Shown piece by piece: positions 1 to 9,988 of a stretch of 64,000 nt of DNA. Origin of the DNA: Megalonaias nervosa (taxonomy: Eukaryota; Mollusca; Bivalvia; Unionida; Unionidae); the NCBI GenBank assembly GCA_016617855.1, contig JAECUM010009266.1, forward strand, positions 1 to 64,000, written 5' to 3'. How positions within the stretch are numbered: position 1 is the first letter of the stretch; every line of letters begins with the position of its first letter. Under the pieces are notes generated by a model, which did no database searches, was not told the DNA's origin, and worked only from the letters and a program-made list of their open reading frames with translations. Made by a program: the position numbers and the translations under genes.

Positions 1-53
1 ATCAATCTACACCGATAAAATAAAACAGGATACAAACAGAATATCGTTACTCG

Positions 54-242
54 TTAGTGATATCCCTGAAGCAACCCTAAGATAGGCAGCACTTTAAAAA
101 GTCTGATATCATGCATAGGTTGGAAAGGATTGATGAAATGATGGAAACTGCTAAAATGAAAATTATATATGAAGTGAACCGCTTTTATTGATAGTGGAAG
201 ACCGGATAGAAACTGTTTGAGATTGTTCACCAATCCCAACAC
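54..242 (-). pseudogene. Remnant of the small terminal ORF of copy A
   Basis: This is a 62-codon open frame reading outward from the element. Its second half (around INPFQPMH) resembles the ORF at the opposite edge of copy B (37,387-37,605, around FNPDYPMY), and the flanking DNA is also similar. No known domain is visible. The window edge prevents seeing its 3' hairpin. It is probably a broken homologue of the copy B gene, which does end in a histone-type hairpin. Confidence 0.4.
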
Positions 243-301
243 GCGTTACAAAATTTAGTCACTGCGCGGAGTCTGTCTTCCAATCCAAAGAGAGCTACCT
301 G

Positions 302-324
302 TGACGTCAAATTCCCTATATAGG
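302..324 (+). promoter_or_regulatory. Shared promoter with CRE palindrome and TATA box, copy A
   Basis: A perfect TGACGTCA palindrome (302-309) is followed by CCTATATAGG (315-324). It lies between the outward-reading terminal ORF and the acidic-protein gene. The same palindrome (37,208-37,215) and a TTTATAGG box lie at the mirrored place in copy B. TGACGTCA is the CREB/ATF consensus, so the region looks like a bidirectional promoter. Confidence 0.55.
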
Positions 325-443
325 TGCGCTAGCGTCTGTGCGTAGTGAATCGGTGCGACATTGTTTTTTGAAACATGACGGAAACTAAGACGACAATGAA
401 TTGAGGTGCACCGGCCGTGGAGACTATAAGCGATGGCATAGCA

Positions 444-1007
444 GTGGCTACCAAAGTTAACGCTGGGCTACTTCCAGAAGAGGTCGATTTTAATTGGGAT
501 TTAGTAGATTTTCTCTGTTCGCAAGAATTTGTTCCTGTACCAGTACCTTCACCACCTTCTCCTTCTTTACTACAGGTCGAGGATTTTAAACAGAGACAGA
601 AAGAAGACTTGGAATTTTTTTTACAAAAGCAGAAAGAAGCAGAACAAGCTTTTCTCCTTCAACAGCAACAACGAGAAGAAGAAGAGGCACGAAGGAAACG
701 ACAGGAAGAGGAAGAAGCAGAGAAGAAACAAGACCTAGGAGAGAAGGAGAACAGTGAATGTTAAACGGTAACGGTACTCTTTGACATTTTGGCAGAGTTA
801 AGAAGTCTGAAACAAATGTATTAGACTTCTTTATTACGACCCAAGAGAAAACGACCTTCCCGAGCCAAACAGTCCAACTCTGTTAGCACGCCGGAGATAC
901 CACCCCTAGTGATTTCTACCCAATCATCGACGGGAGCAGGTCCAGAAGTTGGCCTTGGCCGCGGCAAAGGCTTAAGACATTTAAAGCTGATTGCTTTTCT
1001 TTCCTGA
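444..1007 (+). pseudogene. Acidic coiled-coil protein of Polinton (copy A), broken
   Basis: The frame opens with a proline-rich segment (PVPVPSPPSPS) and passes into a long Glu/Gln/Lys-rich probable coiled coil. After a stop at 764 it resumes with LAELRSLK and a strongly basic stretch (RPKRKRP) that looks like a nuclear localisation signal. The copy B gene (about 36,530-37,088) aligns throughout and starts with ATG where this copy has GTG at 444, so the start codon is lost here. A histone-type hairpin follows at 1,051. I do not recognise the family; a nuclear regulatory role is a guess. Confidence 0.55.
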
Positions 1008-1050
1008 GTTTGTTTTTTATTTTAAAAATAACAAAAAACAAACACCCAAC

Positions 1051-1092
1051 CGTCCTTTTCAGGGCCACTCACTTCTTTCGAAAAGAGATAGT
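1051..1092 (+). promoter_or_regulatory. Histone-type 3' stem-loop and U7-like element after the acidic gene (copy A)
   Basis: CGTCCTTTTCAGGGCC (1,051-1,066) keeps the TTTC loop and five of six stem pairs of the histone 3' hairpin, one of them a G-U wobble. The purine-rich GAAAAGAGATAG begins 13 nt later. The copy B counterpart is at 36,461-36,476 on the other strand. Confidence 0.6.
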
Positions 1093-1339
1093 ATTCATTT
1101 TGTCTCAATCAATTAAAACTCAAAATTCCTTTTCTTAACCCTATGATGTACGTGTGTGAGTGCGTGAGTGTAGGCCCTTATTCTAAAAAATCAAATCCAG
1201 GAGACACTTAAGTTTTTCTGTCTGGTCTATTCTGGTACACATTTTACAATCCAATTCACAACACAACACAACACTTCAAAAAAGTTCATAGACTTATTCT
1301 GGGTCTTTTTTTGTTCACTCTGTTATCTGATTTTCTTCA

Positions 1340-1753
1340 CTTTCACTGGTTTTCCTCCTCTTCTTCCTGATTTTTTCTCGTCTTCTTTTCTTCTCTTTCT
1401 GAACGTGTCGGGTTTTTTTTCTTTGCCGAGGGCATCACTTCTTCTTCTTCTTCTTCCTCCCCCTCCACCTCCTCCTGCTTCTGTTGTTTCTTAGGGCAAT
1501 CTGAAGACTAATGTCCTTTCTCTTGACAATGATAACAGGTATCTTGACTTTTGTCCCTTTTGACACTGGTCCTGCTTTTTTGACGGTCTGAACATTCTGT
1601 AGCCCAATTCCCTTTCTTCTGACAGATATATCAAGTATCCTGACTTTTATCTCGAAAGGAGGGGGAGTAGTCCGTCGGCTTGTCTGAAGAAAACTTTCGT
1701 ATGACACCTCTCAAAGCTCTAATCAGAAGCTTGATCTGTGTGGGGTCTTCCAT
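1340..1753 (-). pseudogene. Zinc-knuckle protein, divergent from the polymerase (copy A), broken
   Basis: The frame starts at an ATG (1,753) and aligns with the copy B ORF at 35,795. Two CCHC-type knuckle regions can be traced. In the first, the leading Cys codon is TGA and the His is Asn. In the second (CYHCQEKGH) the next codon is TAG. A Glu/Lys-rich tail follows. Zinc knuckles bind single-stranded nucleic acid. The gene converges on the acidic-protein gene and diverges from the polymerase, with a TTTATATG box near 1,808. Only one knuckle is intact in copy B, so the family call rests mainly on that copy. Confidence 0.5.
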
Positions 1754-1888
1754 CGTTCTAGTCGGCTTGAGAGTGAAATGAATACTTAGAGGGTAGGCAC
1801 TAGCCCTTTATATGTACACTGAACCTGACATGGATATAAATGTGTTCATGGAGTTTCAATTGTAGTCATTTGACTTTTTGCCGTCAAG

Positions 1889-4800
1889 ATGAAATGATCG
1901 CATCATTTCGTAAAGAAAGGAGAAGAAATAAGAGGCAGAAACGTGACTTATCGCCTCGCACAGTAGCTGAGGTCTTGGCTCACATTCATGCCAGTGATTA
2001 TGAAGATGACATGAGTGAGCCAGAACCCAGACCAAGAGAGTCTACACCCAACCAAAGTTCACCACTACCAGTAAAACCTGAAAAGTACTACAACATCCTA
2101 GAGACGGACAAACGCTCCTCTAGTAAATTTAGAACCACAGCCTACACGTACACGGTGAAGTTTAAAGATTTCAAGTCCGACGTACGCTTGTAGAAAGCCG
2201 AAGAGATCATCACCGATGTGTTGGATGCTTTGTTAACCACACTGAAATAGCAATGTGAACCCAAAGAAGACGATCGATTGAGACTTTCCATTCATCACGA
2301 CAGTCTGAAGTCCCCCGTTTGGATCGAGTTTAGCAGTCCGGCAGAATTGACACCTTCTAAAGTCATGGACAAAATTCAACACGTACAGCAATCCAACGAC
2401 AAGTTTAATATACCGATGGAAAAACGACACTGTTCATGACCCACGTGTTTCTTCCCCAAGGGACCGGACGCAAAAAGGTGTTATTGGTGGACGACCTTCG
2501 GAGCACCAAAAAGACCATCGTTCAAATTAACAACAATCAAGACCAGATGTGCTTCGCTCGTGCCATCGTGGTGGGACGAACGTAGGCCGACAAGAACGAT
2601 ACTGCAGAATGGAAAAGAGCTTGGCGAACAGTTAAATAATCGGACCGAGGCAAACAACGAAGAGAAGCAGAACTCCTGTTACAACAAGCTGGCGTGTCCA
2701 AAGACAAACCCTGCAGCATTCCTGAAATTCAAACATTGCAAGACGTCTTGGCTTCACGCTACACCTTGAAAGTACGCCCTAAAGAAGTGCGTGGACCTCT
2801 GTTGTTTCGAGGCAGAATTTCAAAGACGGAAAATACATTCACGTCTATCATCACGATGAACATTTCGATGCCATTACCAGTATCACCGGATTCCTAGGAT
2901 ACAGTTATTACTCTGAGAAATGTGACCATGACTATAACAATCGAGAGCAACACAAGCATTGTGGATAGAAATGTGAGGGATGTTTGGCCTCTAAACCCTG
3001 TCTGGACGAAGGAAAAGAACGAGTGCATTGCCCAGTTTGTCAGCGCACATTTGTTAGTCCGACCTGTTACCAACAACATCTAAAGACGCAAGGTTCACAG
3101 CAGAAATGTGCTTGTGTGCTCATGAGATTGTACCTTACTTGTGGACAAGGCATACGTACCAATAATGCCAAGGCTAACGTATGTTCAGGAAAGAAACGAT
3201 GTCACATTTGTCACCAAATCGTGGACTTGGAACACGAATGCTACATTCAAAAATACTATTCCAAACATGAAGAGGAAGAAGATGACCAGAAGAAAGAAAA
3301 ATTCATCTTTGTCGATTTCAAATGCATGCAAGAGACCGGCATTCACATTCCTAATTTCTGCATGGCTCACCGAGAAGTGCATCCAAGAGCCTATCTTTAC
3401 TCATTGCCCTCACCATAGCGAGATTCCTGGAGGACGTGAAAAAATATTTCGGGGACCGATCATAGTGGCCGATTTCGCCAAATGGATCTTAAACCCCATC
3501 GACGAGACGTGGAGGCAAGAGGACATCGAACGTTACGGAGATTGTCATCGCTATGCTACGGTGATGGCTCACAATGTCTCTGGATACGATGGACAGTTTC
3601 ATCTCAGATACTATACGGAACAAAGTACCGAACGTCCTAAAGTGACTTTGAACGGAGCCAAAATCATCTCCATGCAAGTGGGACAAGTGCAGTTTAAAGA
3701 TTCGATGAGTTACTTGGCCATGCCTTTGAGTCGCATGCCTAAAACATTTGGAATGACAGAAATGGCCAAAGTGGCCAAAGGCTATTTTCGCAGTTTTTCA
3801 GTACCGAAGCCAATCAACACGCCGTTCTACCCATTTGCCTGAGGCTCACTACTATGACCCCGACATCAAGCGTACCGAACAACGAAAAGGTTTCTACGCT
3901 TGGTACCACACTCAGCCTCTGACCTTTTCGACTTTCAGGAAGAAATGTTAAAGTATTGTCGTTCCGACGTGGACATTTTACGGCGTTGCTGTGGAAGCGT
4001 TTGAGAACTGTTCATGGAACACGGTGGGATCGATGCTTTCAACGAAGCTTGCACCGTTGCCAATGCGTGTTCCTTAGTGTACCGCCAACGATTCATGTCC
4101 GAAAACACCTTGGCTGTCATAAGTCCACAAACGACGAACTTTATCAAACGCCAATATTCGGTCAAAGCCATACGCTGGTTACATTATTTGTGCGACAAGG
4201 AAGACAAATGGATCCAACACGCTCGCAACGGAGGAGGCGAAAAGACCATTGGAACGTATTCGGTGGATGACTGGGACTTAGAAAACCCCAAGATCGTGTA
4301 CGAGTTTAACGGGTGCTTATTTCACGGATGTCCCATCTGTTACCCTCAAAGTGGCACTAAAAATTCTTTTTTACAACCGGCCATGGACGACTTGTACCAG
4401 GCTACTTGTCAGCGGCGATTGAAGTTAGAAGAGCAACAATACCAAGTGGTAGAAATGTGGGAACACGAGTACAATCACCGTTTAAAAACCCATCCGACTT
4501 TAAGCGCATCGTGGAAAGTTACAAGCTGGTGAACCCTCTGAACCCATGGGACAGTTTGTACGGAGGACGAACGAATGCCACGTGTTTGCTGTGCCAAGCC
4601 GACGCGGAGGAAGGAGAATAAATCAAATACTTGGACGTGTGTTCACTGTATCCGTAAGTGTGCAAATATTGCCAGTTTCCGCAGGACACCCGCAATTCCT
4701 GACAGAACACATCGACGTGGACAACATTCGACAATACGAAGGATTGATCAAATGCAAAGTCTTGCCTCCCACGAACTTGTACCATCCCGTTTTACCTCAC

Positions 4801-5963
4801 CATTGCCAAGGAAAACTGATGTTTCCCTTGTGTCGTACTTGTGCAGAAACGTGCTACCAAAACCGACCTTGTCAGCACAGCCGGGAAGAAAGCGCCGTGA
4901 CTGGAACTTGGGTCAGCGTGGAATTGTTCAAAGCTCTCAACCTGGGATACCAACTGTTAGAAGTGTACGAAATTTACCACTTTCCCCAAGATAGAAAACT
5001 ACCACAAGGGCGAGGAGACTCAAAAAGACATTGTCGCAGACTACGTGAAAGCCTTTTTAAAACTGAAACAAGAAGCCAGCTGCTATCCTTCCTGGTACCA
5101 CACTCCCGAAGGCCAAAAGAAATTCAAAGAGAAATACTGGGAACAGGAAGGCATCACTTTAGACCACGTAGAGAAAAACGAAGGAAGGCGATCGTTTGCC
5201 AAAGTGATGTTAAATTGTTTGTGGGGAAAAATGGCACAACGACCGTGTTTACCCAAGACGGAGTATTTGACAGAACCTTCCCGCTACTTCCAGATGATTC
5301 ATGACAAAACCAAATACATGAAACACGTGGATTTCGTTCGTGAGCACTTGCTCTTAGTCAATTACGAAGAAGAACTGGACTTTGTAGAAGCCGACGAACT
5401 TGGAAATGTCATCATTGCGGCTTACGTGACAGCCCATGCTCGCTTAAAACTGTACGAAGCTTTAGAACTGTTAGGAGATCATGTTTTGTATTTTGACACG
5501 GACATTTGCATCTACATCGATCGTCTGGGTCAACAACACCCTAAAGATCAAAGGAGACCGGTTAGGAGCCTGGACGAACAAGCATTCCGACGACAAGATT
5601 CTAAGTTTTGCAAGTAGCGGTCCCAAAAATTACGGCTACGAATACCGAGACCCACAAGGAGAAGTGCACACCGAGTGTAAAGTGAAATGACTGACTCCAA
5701 ATTATCTCACCTGTCGACTGGTGAACTTTGGCGTCTTGAAAGAAGCCTTGCAGTCTGGAGAGGATGGAAATTATAAAGTGACCACCCACGAAGCGCACAA
5801 GATTGTACGTTTACCCACACACCAAATCGTCAGCCGACCTTTGGAAAAAGTCTATCAAATCGTGTACCAGAAGCGTGTACGGCTTTCCAATCACTTCACT
5901 TTACCGTACGGTCACATTGATATTGGTCAGCATATAAAATGGGACAACGTCCAAAACCGATAG
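1889..5963 (+). pseudogene. polB: Protein-primed family B DNA polymerase (copy A), frameshifted
   Basis: The gene is spread over several frames and would have been about 1,300 residues, usual for Polintons. In order I see a basic N-terminus; a domain with TYTVKFKDFKSDV; a Cys/His-rich region near 2,920-3,240; a 3'-5' exonuclease with Exo I altered to VDFK (copy B has FDFE), Exo II HNVSGYDGQF and Exo III YCRSDVDIL; motif A LDVCSLYP, followed at once by TAA; motif B KVMLNCLWGK; and motif C YFDTD. The family replicates linear element DNA from a terminal protein. Codon 3 is TGA where copy B has CGA. The copy is clearly dead. The start is set by alignment with the copy B ATG. Confidence 0.93.
5932..5942 (+). 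promoter_or_regulatory. TATA box of the BIR gene (copy A)
   Basis: CATATAAAATG lies about 55 nt upstream of the BIR-gene ATG. The surrounding sequence aligns with the AGTATAAAAAGGG box upstream of the copy B BIR gene. Confidence 0.45.
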
Positions 5964-5995
5964 TTTATTGTCACTACCAGCAGCAAGCGAGAAAA

Positions 5996-6619
5996 ATGAA
6001 TCCTTTCACCCAACAAGTATCGAACGTAAGACTCATGTCCAACGAGAAACTCGAATACGATGCTGTGCCTTGCGATGGCATGGATGCCGTACGCCATGAC
6101 CTCAGCGATTCAGCACCACATCGTAGTAACTTTGCAACCACTAACACTATACCTACCATGGAAAGTGATGCTGTGCGTGTCAAACCTGACGGATGCGAAA
6201 GTGATACGACTTTTCACTTTACTGGTTTTCATGGTAGATGTCATCATTATGAAACCATGCGGCTACCACCCTACGGATGTCATCCAAAACTGAGCAAACT
6301 CCTGCATATTTCACCGTACCCTCATCGAAATGAACATGGGAAAGACTAATATTCGTTCCCTGTGAGATTGCCTGAATACTGCGACTTCGAAAGTCGATTC
6401 CAAACCTTCCGTGGAAAATGGCCTAAATATTTGGGAGGACCTACCCCCGAAAAATTAGCTAGAGCCGGATTTATCTACTTGGGCGAAGGGGATAAAGTCA
6501 AGTGCTTCAGTTGCGGTGTGCCACTTCACGAGCAGGAACAGAAAGATTCCTCTTACCTGGAACATGTTCGATGGTCTCCGGATTGCAACTACCTACCTTT
6601 AGTGGGACCTCGTCATTAA
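5996..6619 (+). pseudogene. BIR-domain (IAP-like) protein (copy A), one frameshift
   Basis: The N-terminal part (5,996-6,349, around YDAVPCDGMDAV) is in one frame and the BIR domain (6,362-6,619) in another. The BIR has the family hallmarks: an N-terminal Arg and FQTF, WP, GFIYLGEGD, the CFSC pair, LEHVRWSP and the last Cys in DCNYL. The C-x2-C, H and C zinc ligands are all present. One conserved Trp is Gln here (HEQEQ) but Trp in copy B. BIR domains bind caspases or IAP antagonists, so an anti-apoptotic role for the element or its virion phase is likely but inferred. No RING domain is visible. Confidence 0.85.
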
Positions 6620-6630
6620 AGTGGCATACC

Positions 6631-7020
6631 ATGTCGTTTAAGAAATCAGCTGCTTGGCTAGGAGTCAAACGTTGGACAACACCTAAACAAGTATTTAAAC
6701 CTCATTTACAAAATAATATTCAAACATTACCAAACGAATTGCAAGAGAAGATCTACAAGGACATTTGGCTGGGACTTGCCAGAGCAAAATCTCAATTTGT
6801 GACTGAGGAACTCTTATGTCGAGAAATTCACAAGAGGAAATTGACAAAAGTCAACAAACAAGTCAGATTTCTCTGGATCAAGTGGGCGTTCTTCCGAATA
6901 TTCCGCTTTAGACCATTTACATTAGAAGATCTTAATGACATTCTTGATCGTTTCCAGGAATGGCAGTGGCCAGAAATTACTCACTACATTCGTTACTTTC
7001 GCTCTAGGAGAAGTGTTTAA
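6631..7020 (+). CDS. Small basic protein with an F-box-like N-terminal motif
   Basis: This is an intact 129-codon ORF starting 12 nt after the BIR stop. The segment QTLPNELQEKIYKDIW resembles the LPxEL..I start of an F-box, and the next gene carries a related segment, so the two may be paralogues. The C-terminal half is rich in aromatic and basic residues. It has no counterpart in copy B, where the BIR gene runs almost straight into the next gene. Function unknown; the F-box reading is weak. Confidence 0.5.
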   Translation: MSFKKSAAWLGVKRWTTPKQVFKPHLQNNIQTLPNELQEKIYKDIWLGLARAKSQFVTEELLCREIHKRKLTKVNKQVRFLWIKWAFFRIFRFRPFTLEDLNDILDRFQEWQWPEITHYIRYFRSRRSV

Positions 7021-7025
7021 CTGAC

Positions 7026-7280
7026 ATGGTCATGGATACTTTACAAGAAAACATTCGTGGTTTGCCTGTGGAGTTGAGAGAACGCGTTTACCGAGAGTTG
7101 GTCAAAACACAAGTGGCACGCAAAGAACAATTGCATCCGTTACGTCACCGATGTTGGAATCACGTGTACCTGAATGGTATAAGAGGACTGATTCTGATGA
7201 AAGTGTTCCAGTGGTCAGACATTGATGAATCGCGTGAAATTCATAAAGCTTTGGATGCCACTCATTCAACTTCAAGGTGA
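7026..7280 (+). CDS. F-box-like small protein (copy A), probably truncated
   Basis: The 84-codon ORF begins 5 nt after the previous stop. It opens with NIRGLPVELRERVYREL, matching the start of the preceding protein and the copy B ORF at 30,235-30,594. The copy B protein is longer (119 codons). Here the similarity continues past the stop in another frame (around IHRIPTHELEDY, 7,290-7,330), so the end is probably frameshifted. If the motif is a true F-box, the product might recruit SCF ubiquitin ligases. That is inference. Confidence 0.5.
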   Translation: MVMDTLQENIRGLPVELRERVYRELVKTQVARKEQLHPLRHRCWNHVYLNGIRGLILMKVFQWSDIDESREIHKALDATHSTSR

Positions 7281-7474
7281 TTCAAATACATCGAATTCCA
7301 ACGCACGAGTTAGAGGATTACAACACATTTTTACAAGAACTATTCTTTTTAGTTTAAGAGGAAATTTCTGTGCGATGTGTGGTGTGTGAGTTAGTGACTA
7401 AACATTTTTGGTGCGGTACTGGAATAAAACCGATGCTGTCCAAAAAGTACACTTATTACCTCACACCAAAGAGA

Positions 7475-7484
7475 GTATAAAAAC
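7475..7484 (+). promoter_or_regulatory. TATA box
   Basis: GTATAAAAAC lies about 10 nt before an ATG at 7,493. Copy A has similar TATAAAA boxes before the ATPase and core genes, which suggests one promoter per gene. Confidence 0.45.
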
Positions 7485-7492
7485 GGACTACC

Positions 7493-7963
7493 ATGCCACG
7501 ACCTTTATCATTCGTGATACAACGGATTCCGTGGAAGGAAGTCAATGACAATAATCAAAGGGTGGAGGATTATCATCGCATTTTACGAGAACTGTGTCCA
7601 TTGAATTGGGGTCAACGTGTGGTGTGTGTGTCTTAGTGACTGGCTTTCTAGGATTTCGTTTACCGGCCGATTCCTTGTGGACTTTTTACGAACAGAACAT
7701 ACCCCCAAAACATGAACATGGTCCCTTTAAATGTACACGAAAAACTCATTCTGCTCAAAGCTTTGCGCTTTCATCTCGATACTTCTCGACCTCTACAGGA
7801 AAACAAGATGCATCAACTTTTAGGTACTGAAGATATGTACGATGATGTGTGTGTAGCTTGTGACTTATACCCTCACTGGAAAGATGTACGTGACTGGAAA
7901 AGTTTTGTTTTCGAGGCTTGGACAAAAGAAGTGGCACACTATACCCAAGATTTGTCATCCTAA
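7493..7963 (+). pseudogene. Conserved Polinton accessory protein of unknown function (copy A)
   Basis: The gene opens with MPRPLSFVIQRIPWKEV, hits a stop near 7,636, and resumes in another frame with VPLNVHEKLILLKAL and DVRDWKSFVFEAWTKEVAHY before ending at 7,963. The same two blocks occur in copy B (29,690-30,110). I recognise no domain. It overlaps the next ORF by about 100 nt, an arrangement seen in both copies. Confidence 0.45.
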
Positions 7964-8165
7964 AAGATTAAAACGTTCAGTGAAAAAAGTAACTTTTAAA
8001 CCTGTGTTAGTGACAGTGCCAGAAGAAGAACCACCCCCTTCAGGACAGGACAGGACCGTCGTTGACAGCCCCGAAAGACCATTCCAAGAAGACACTTGTG
8101 TGACTGTGCCAAGGAGTGTAGAGACTCTAAGAACATTACACTGTCCCTACGATACCTCATCTTGA
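7860..8165 (+). CDS. Overlapping ORF of unknown function (copy A)
   Basis: The 101-codon ORF begins inside the previous gene in another frame (MTYTLTGKMYVTGKVLF) and continues with a basic block (KRSVKKVTFKPVL), an acidic Pro-rich block and a tail around TVPRSVETLRTL. Copy B keeps the same start, frame and blocks over 128 codons (29,404-29,790). It is either a real overlapping gene or the second half of the upstream gene after a frameshift older than both copies. Confidence 0.4.
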   Translation: MTYTLTGKMYVTGKVLFSRLGQKKWHTIPKICHPKRLKRSVKKVTFKPVLVTVPEEEPPPSGQDRTVVDSPERPFQEDTCVTVPRSVETLRTLHCPYDTSS

Positions 8166-8317
8166 TCACCAAAAATGTTGTACAGAAACTTGTTTATATT
8201 CCACTTTGATCGTTTTGTTGTATCTTTTATTCATGTACTTAACCATTTGGCTTTTATGTATTTTTGTCTTTCGTGTTGTTCACTTTTAAAGATTTTAGTA
8301 AATGTGTCCTGAAAAAG

Positions 8318-8327
8318 TATAAAAACT
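8318..8327 (+). promoter_or_regulatory. TATA box of the packaging ATPase gene
   Basis: GTATAAAAAC sits about 48 nt before the ATG at 8,375, preceding a short leader. Confidence 0.45.
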
Positions 8328-8374
8328 CTTGTCTTGTCTGTCTTCGTGTCAAAAGTGACATTCCTTACAGTACT

Positions 8375-9028
8375 ATGGCTACCTCTACTGTCTCTGCTCC
8401 CTCTTCCACCACTTTCAAAGTCATTGACGAACACTTAGATTGTGTTAGTAGGGAGGCACTGTATCTTCGCCATCCATTTAACATGCTCATTGCCGGACCT
8501 AGCGGTTCAGGCAAAACCGAATTTGTCAAACGTTTGATCGAACATAAACATCATTTGATCGATCGTCCACCTCAACGAATCGTGTGGTGTTACAAAGAGT
8601 GGCAATCGGCGTACAGCCTTCTGCGAGAAAGTCAAGGCGATTCCATTGTCTTTGTGGAAGGCATTCCTCGCGAAGACGACGAGATCGTGTCTGACCCTAG
8701 TCAAACCCATCTGGTCATCTTCGACGACATGTTAGGAGAAGACGAAGAAGAAATTAAACTCTGGTTCACGCGTAAAGGGCATCATCGTAATGCCAGTGTC
8801 ATTTACATCACTCAAAATTTGTTTCAACAAGGTAAAGCCCATCGCACCATCCGTCTAAATGCTCATTACGTGGTCTTGTTTAAAAGCCCTAGAGATAACT
8901 CGCAAGTGCAAGTGTTATCCAAACAGTTAGGAACGCCTTGGCTGACTCATGCGTACGACGATGCCACTCAAACCCAACAAGCTTATTTATTCGTAGATTT
9001 AAAACCCACCACTCCCGATTATTTGTGA
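8375..9028 (+). CDS. FtsK/HerA-type DNA-packaging ATPase (copy A), ORF intact
   Basis: I chose the ATG at 8,375 (MATSTVSAP), which aligns with the start of the copy B gene and follows a TATA box; the open frame extends further upstream. The 217-residue product has Walker A GPSGSGKT near residue 45, Walker B LVIFDDML near 115 and a conserved ITQNLFQQGK block with Gln-Asn sensor residues. A32-like ATPases pump the genome into the capsid, so this gene indicates a virion stage. Sequence past the TGA still resembles the copy B frame (around YRVHVPV), so the last few residues may be lost. It is the best-preserved gene of copy A, while its copy B partner is broken. Confidence 0.92.
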   Translation: MATSTVSAPSSTTFKVIDEHLDCVSREALYLRHPFNMLIAGPSGSGKTEFVKRLIEHKHHLIDRPPQRIVWCYKEWQSAYSLLRESQGDSIVFVEGIPREDDEIVSDPSQTHLVIFDDMLGEDEEEIKLWFTRKGHHRNASVIYITQNLFQQGKAHRTIRLNAHYVVLFKSPRDNSQVQVLSKQLGTPWLTHAYDDATQTQQAYLFVDLKPTTPDYL

Positions 9029-9107
9029 TTTCGTACCCACTGGTGCGAGGACAGAGGGCCTATCGTGTACACGTCCCCGTCATCGACTTAACAACAACAA
9101 CAACCAA

Positions 9108-9117
9108 AAAAGACTAT
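9108..9117 (+). promoter_or_regulatory. TATA box of the core-protein gene
   Basis: An ACTATAAAAA box lies about 50 nt before the ATG at 9,160. The mirrored region in copy B keeps a degenerate version. Confidence 0.4.
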
Positions 9118-9159
9118 AAAAACATCGGTGACTTTGTGTTTGTCTCACACATCGTCAAC

Positions 9160-9870
9160 ATGATGTCCCTTCAGTCTCATCTTCCAGTCAAATTGATTCG
9201 TGCCTTGTGCGTCATCAGTCGCGAAAGAAATCCACAAATACGTGCTTGGGTCTTAAAAGCTAGTCTCAAGTCTTACGATGGTTTACGGTGACAGCACGTC
9301 AATAACTGCAAGGCATCATTCACATTCCACATCACACCAAACGTTTTCTTGAGAGAAACAAAGTAGCCTTGACACAACTGGCCGATCCTCGCATCGACAC
9401 TCAAACCAAAAGCAAATCATTTTGAAACCTGGAGATAGCGGTTCTCTAGGAGGTGTCATCATTCGTTCCTTCTTAAAATGGGATCCCAGTGCTCCCAAAG
9501 TCCTACCCAAGAGAAAAGCCACTTCTCGACGTACCCAGAAGAAAAAGAAAAAGAGCAGCAGTGTCAAGACCAGGTCGCAGCCACAGAAAAAGAAAAGGAA
9601 AAGCCCACAGAAAACAGCTTCTACCCGCAAGAGAGGTACGGCCGCGAGGATGCAACCTTACATTCGCAAACCACGACCTGCCACAACGGTGACTGCGTCT
9701 CCAGTAGCCTCAGGTACTTCCACTTCTCCGTCGCTGCTGATGCCTACCAAACCCGATTTGACACGCATCTTTCCTAATTTGATGAAGCATTGGAAACCCG
9801 CGGCTCCAAAAACTTCTCCTCCAGTGGTGAAATGTGTCTGTCGTTTGTGTTCAAAAAAAGACTGTGTATA
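9160..9870 (+). pseudogene. Basic virion core-type protein (copy A), frameshifted and fused at a deletion
   Basis: The N-terminal block (VKLIRALCVISRERN) ends at a stop at 9,291. Similarity resumes in other frames with TKRFLERNKVALTQLAD and KPGDSGSLGG, then a very Lys/Arg-rich stretch (9,480-9,640) and a Pro/Ser/Thr-rich tail. The layout of a helical N-terminus, a LxxLAD block and a basic tail recalls the small virion core proteins of Polintons. The open frame 9,422-9,976 runs beyond about 9,830-9,870, where copy B similarity jumps to the cassette promoter near 19,470. The 3' end is therefore a deletion fusion. Confidence 0.6.
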
Positions 9871-9988
9871 TATGCTCTTTGACTTCTTTCTATCCCTCGC
9901 CATGACATTAGCTATCATAACGTTTCGATTCAACAAAAACCCTAGTAGGGATGTTTTCGGTCGTGTCCGCGTTTGAACCATATAAAGC
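9866..9988 (+). promoter_or_regulatory. Promoter region of cassette 1 (copy A)
   Basis: GTATATATGCTCTTTGAC (9,866-) aligns with the region upstream of the copy B cassette (19,420-19,470). A second box, CATATAAAGC (9,979-9,988), is followed by GTCTCCAGTCTGACCATCC, which resembles the CAGTCTGGCTACC start-site sequence of cassettes 2 and 3. Confidence 0.45.
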
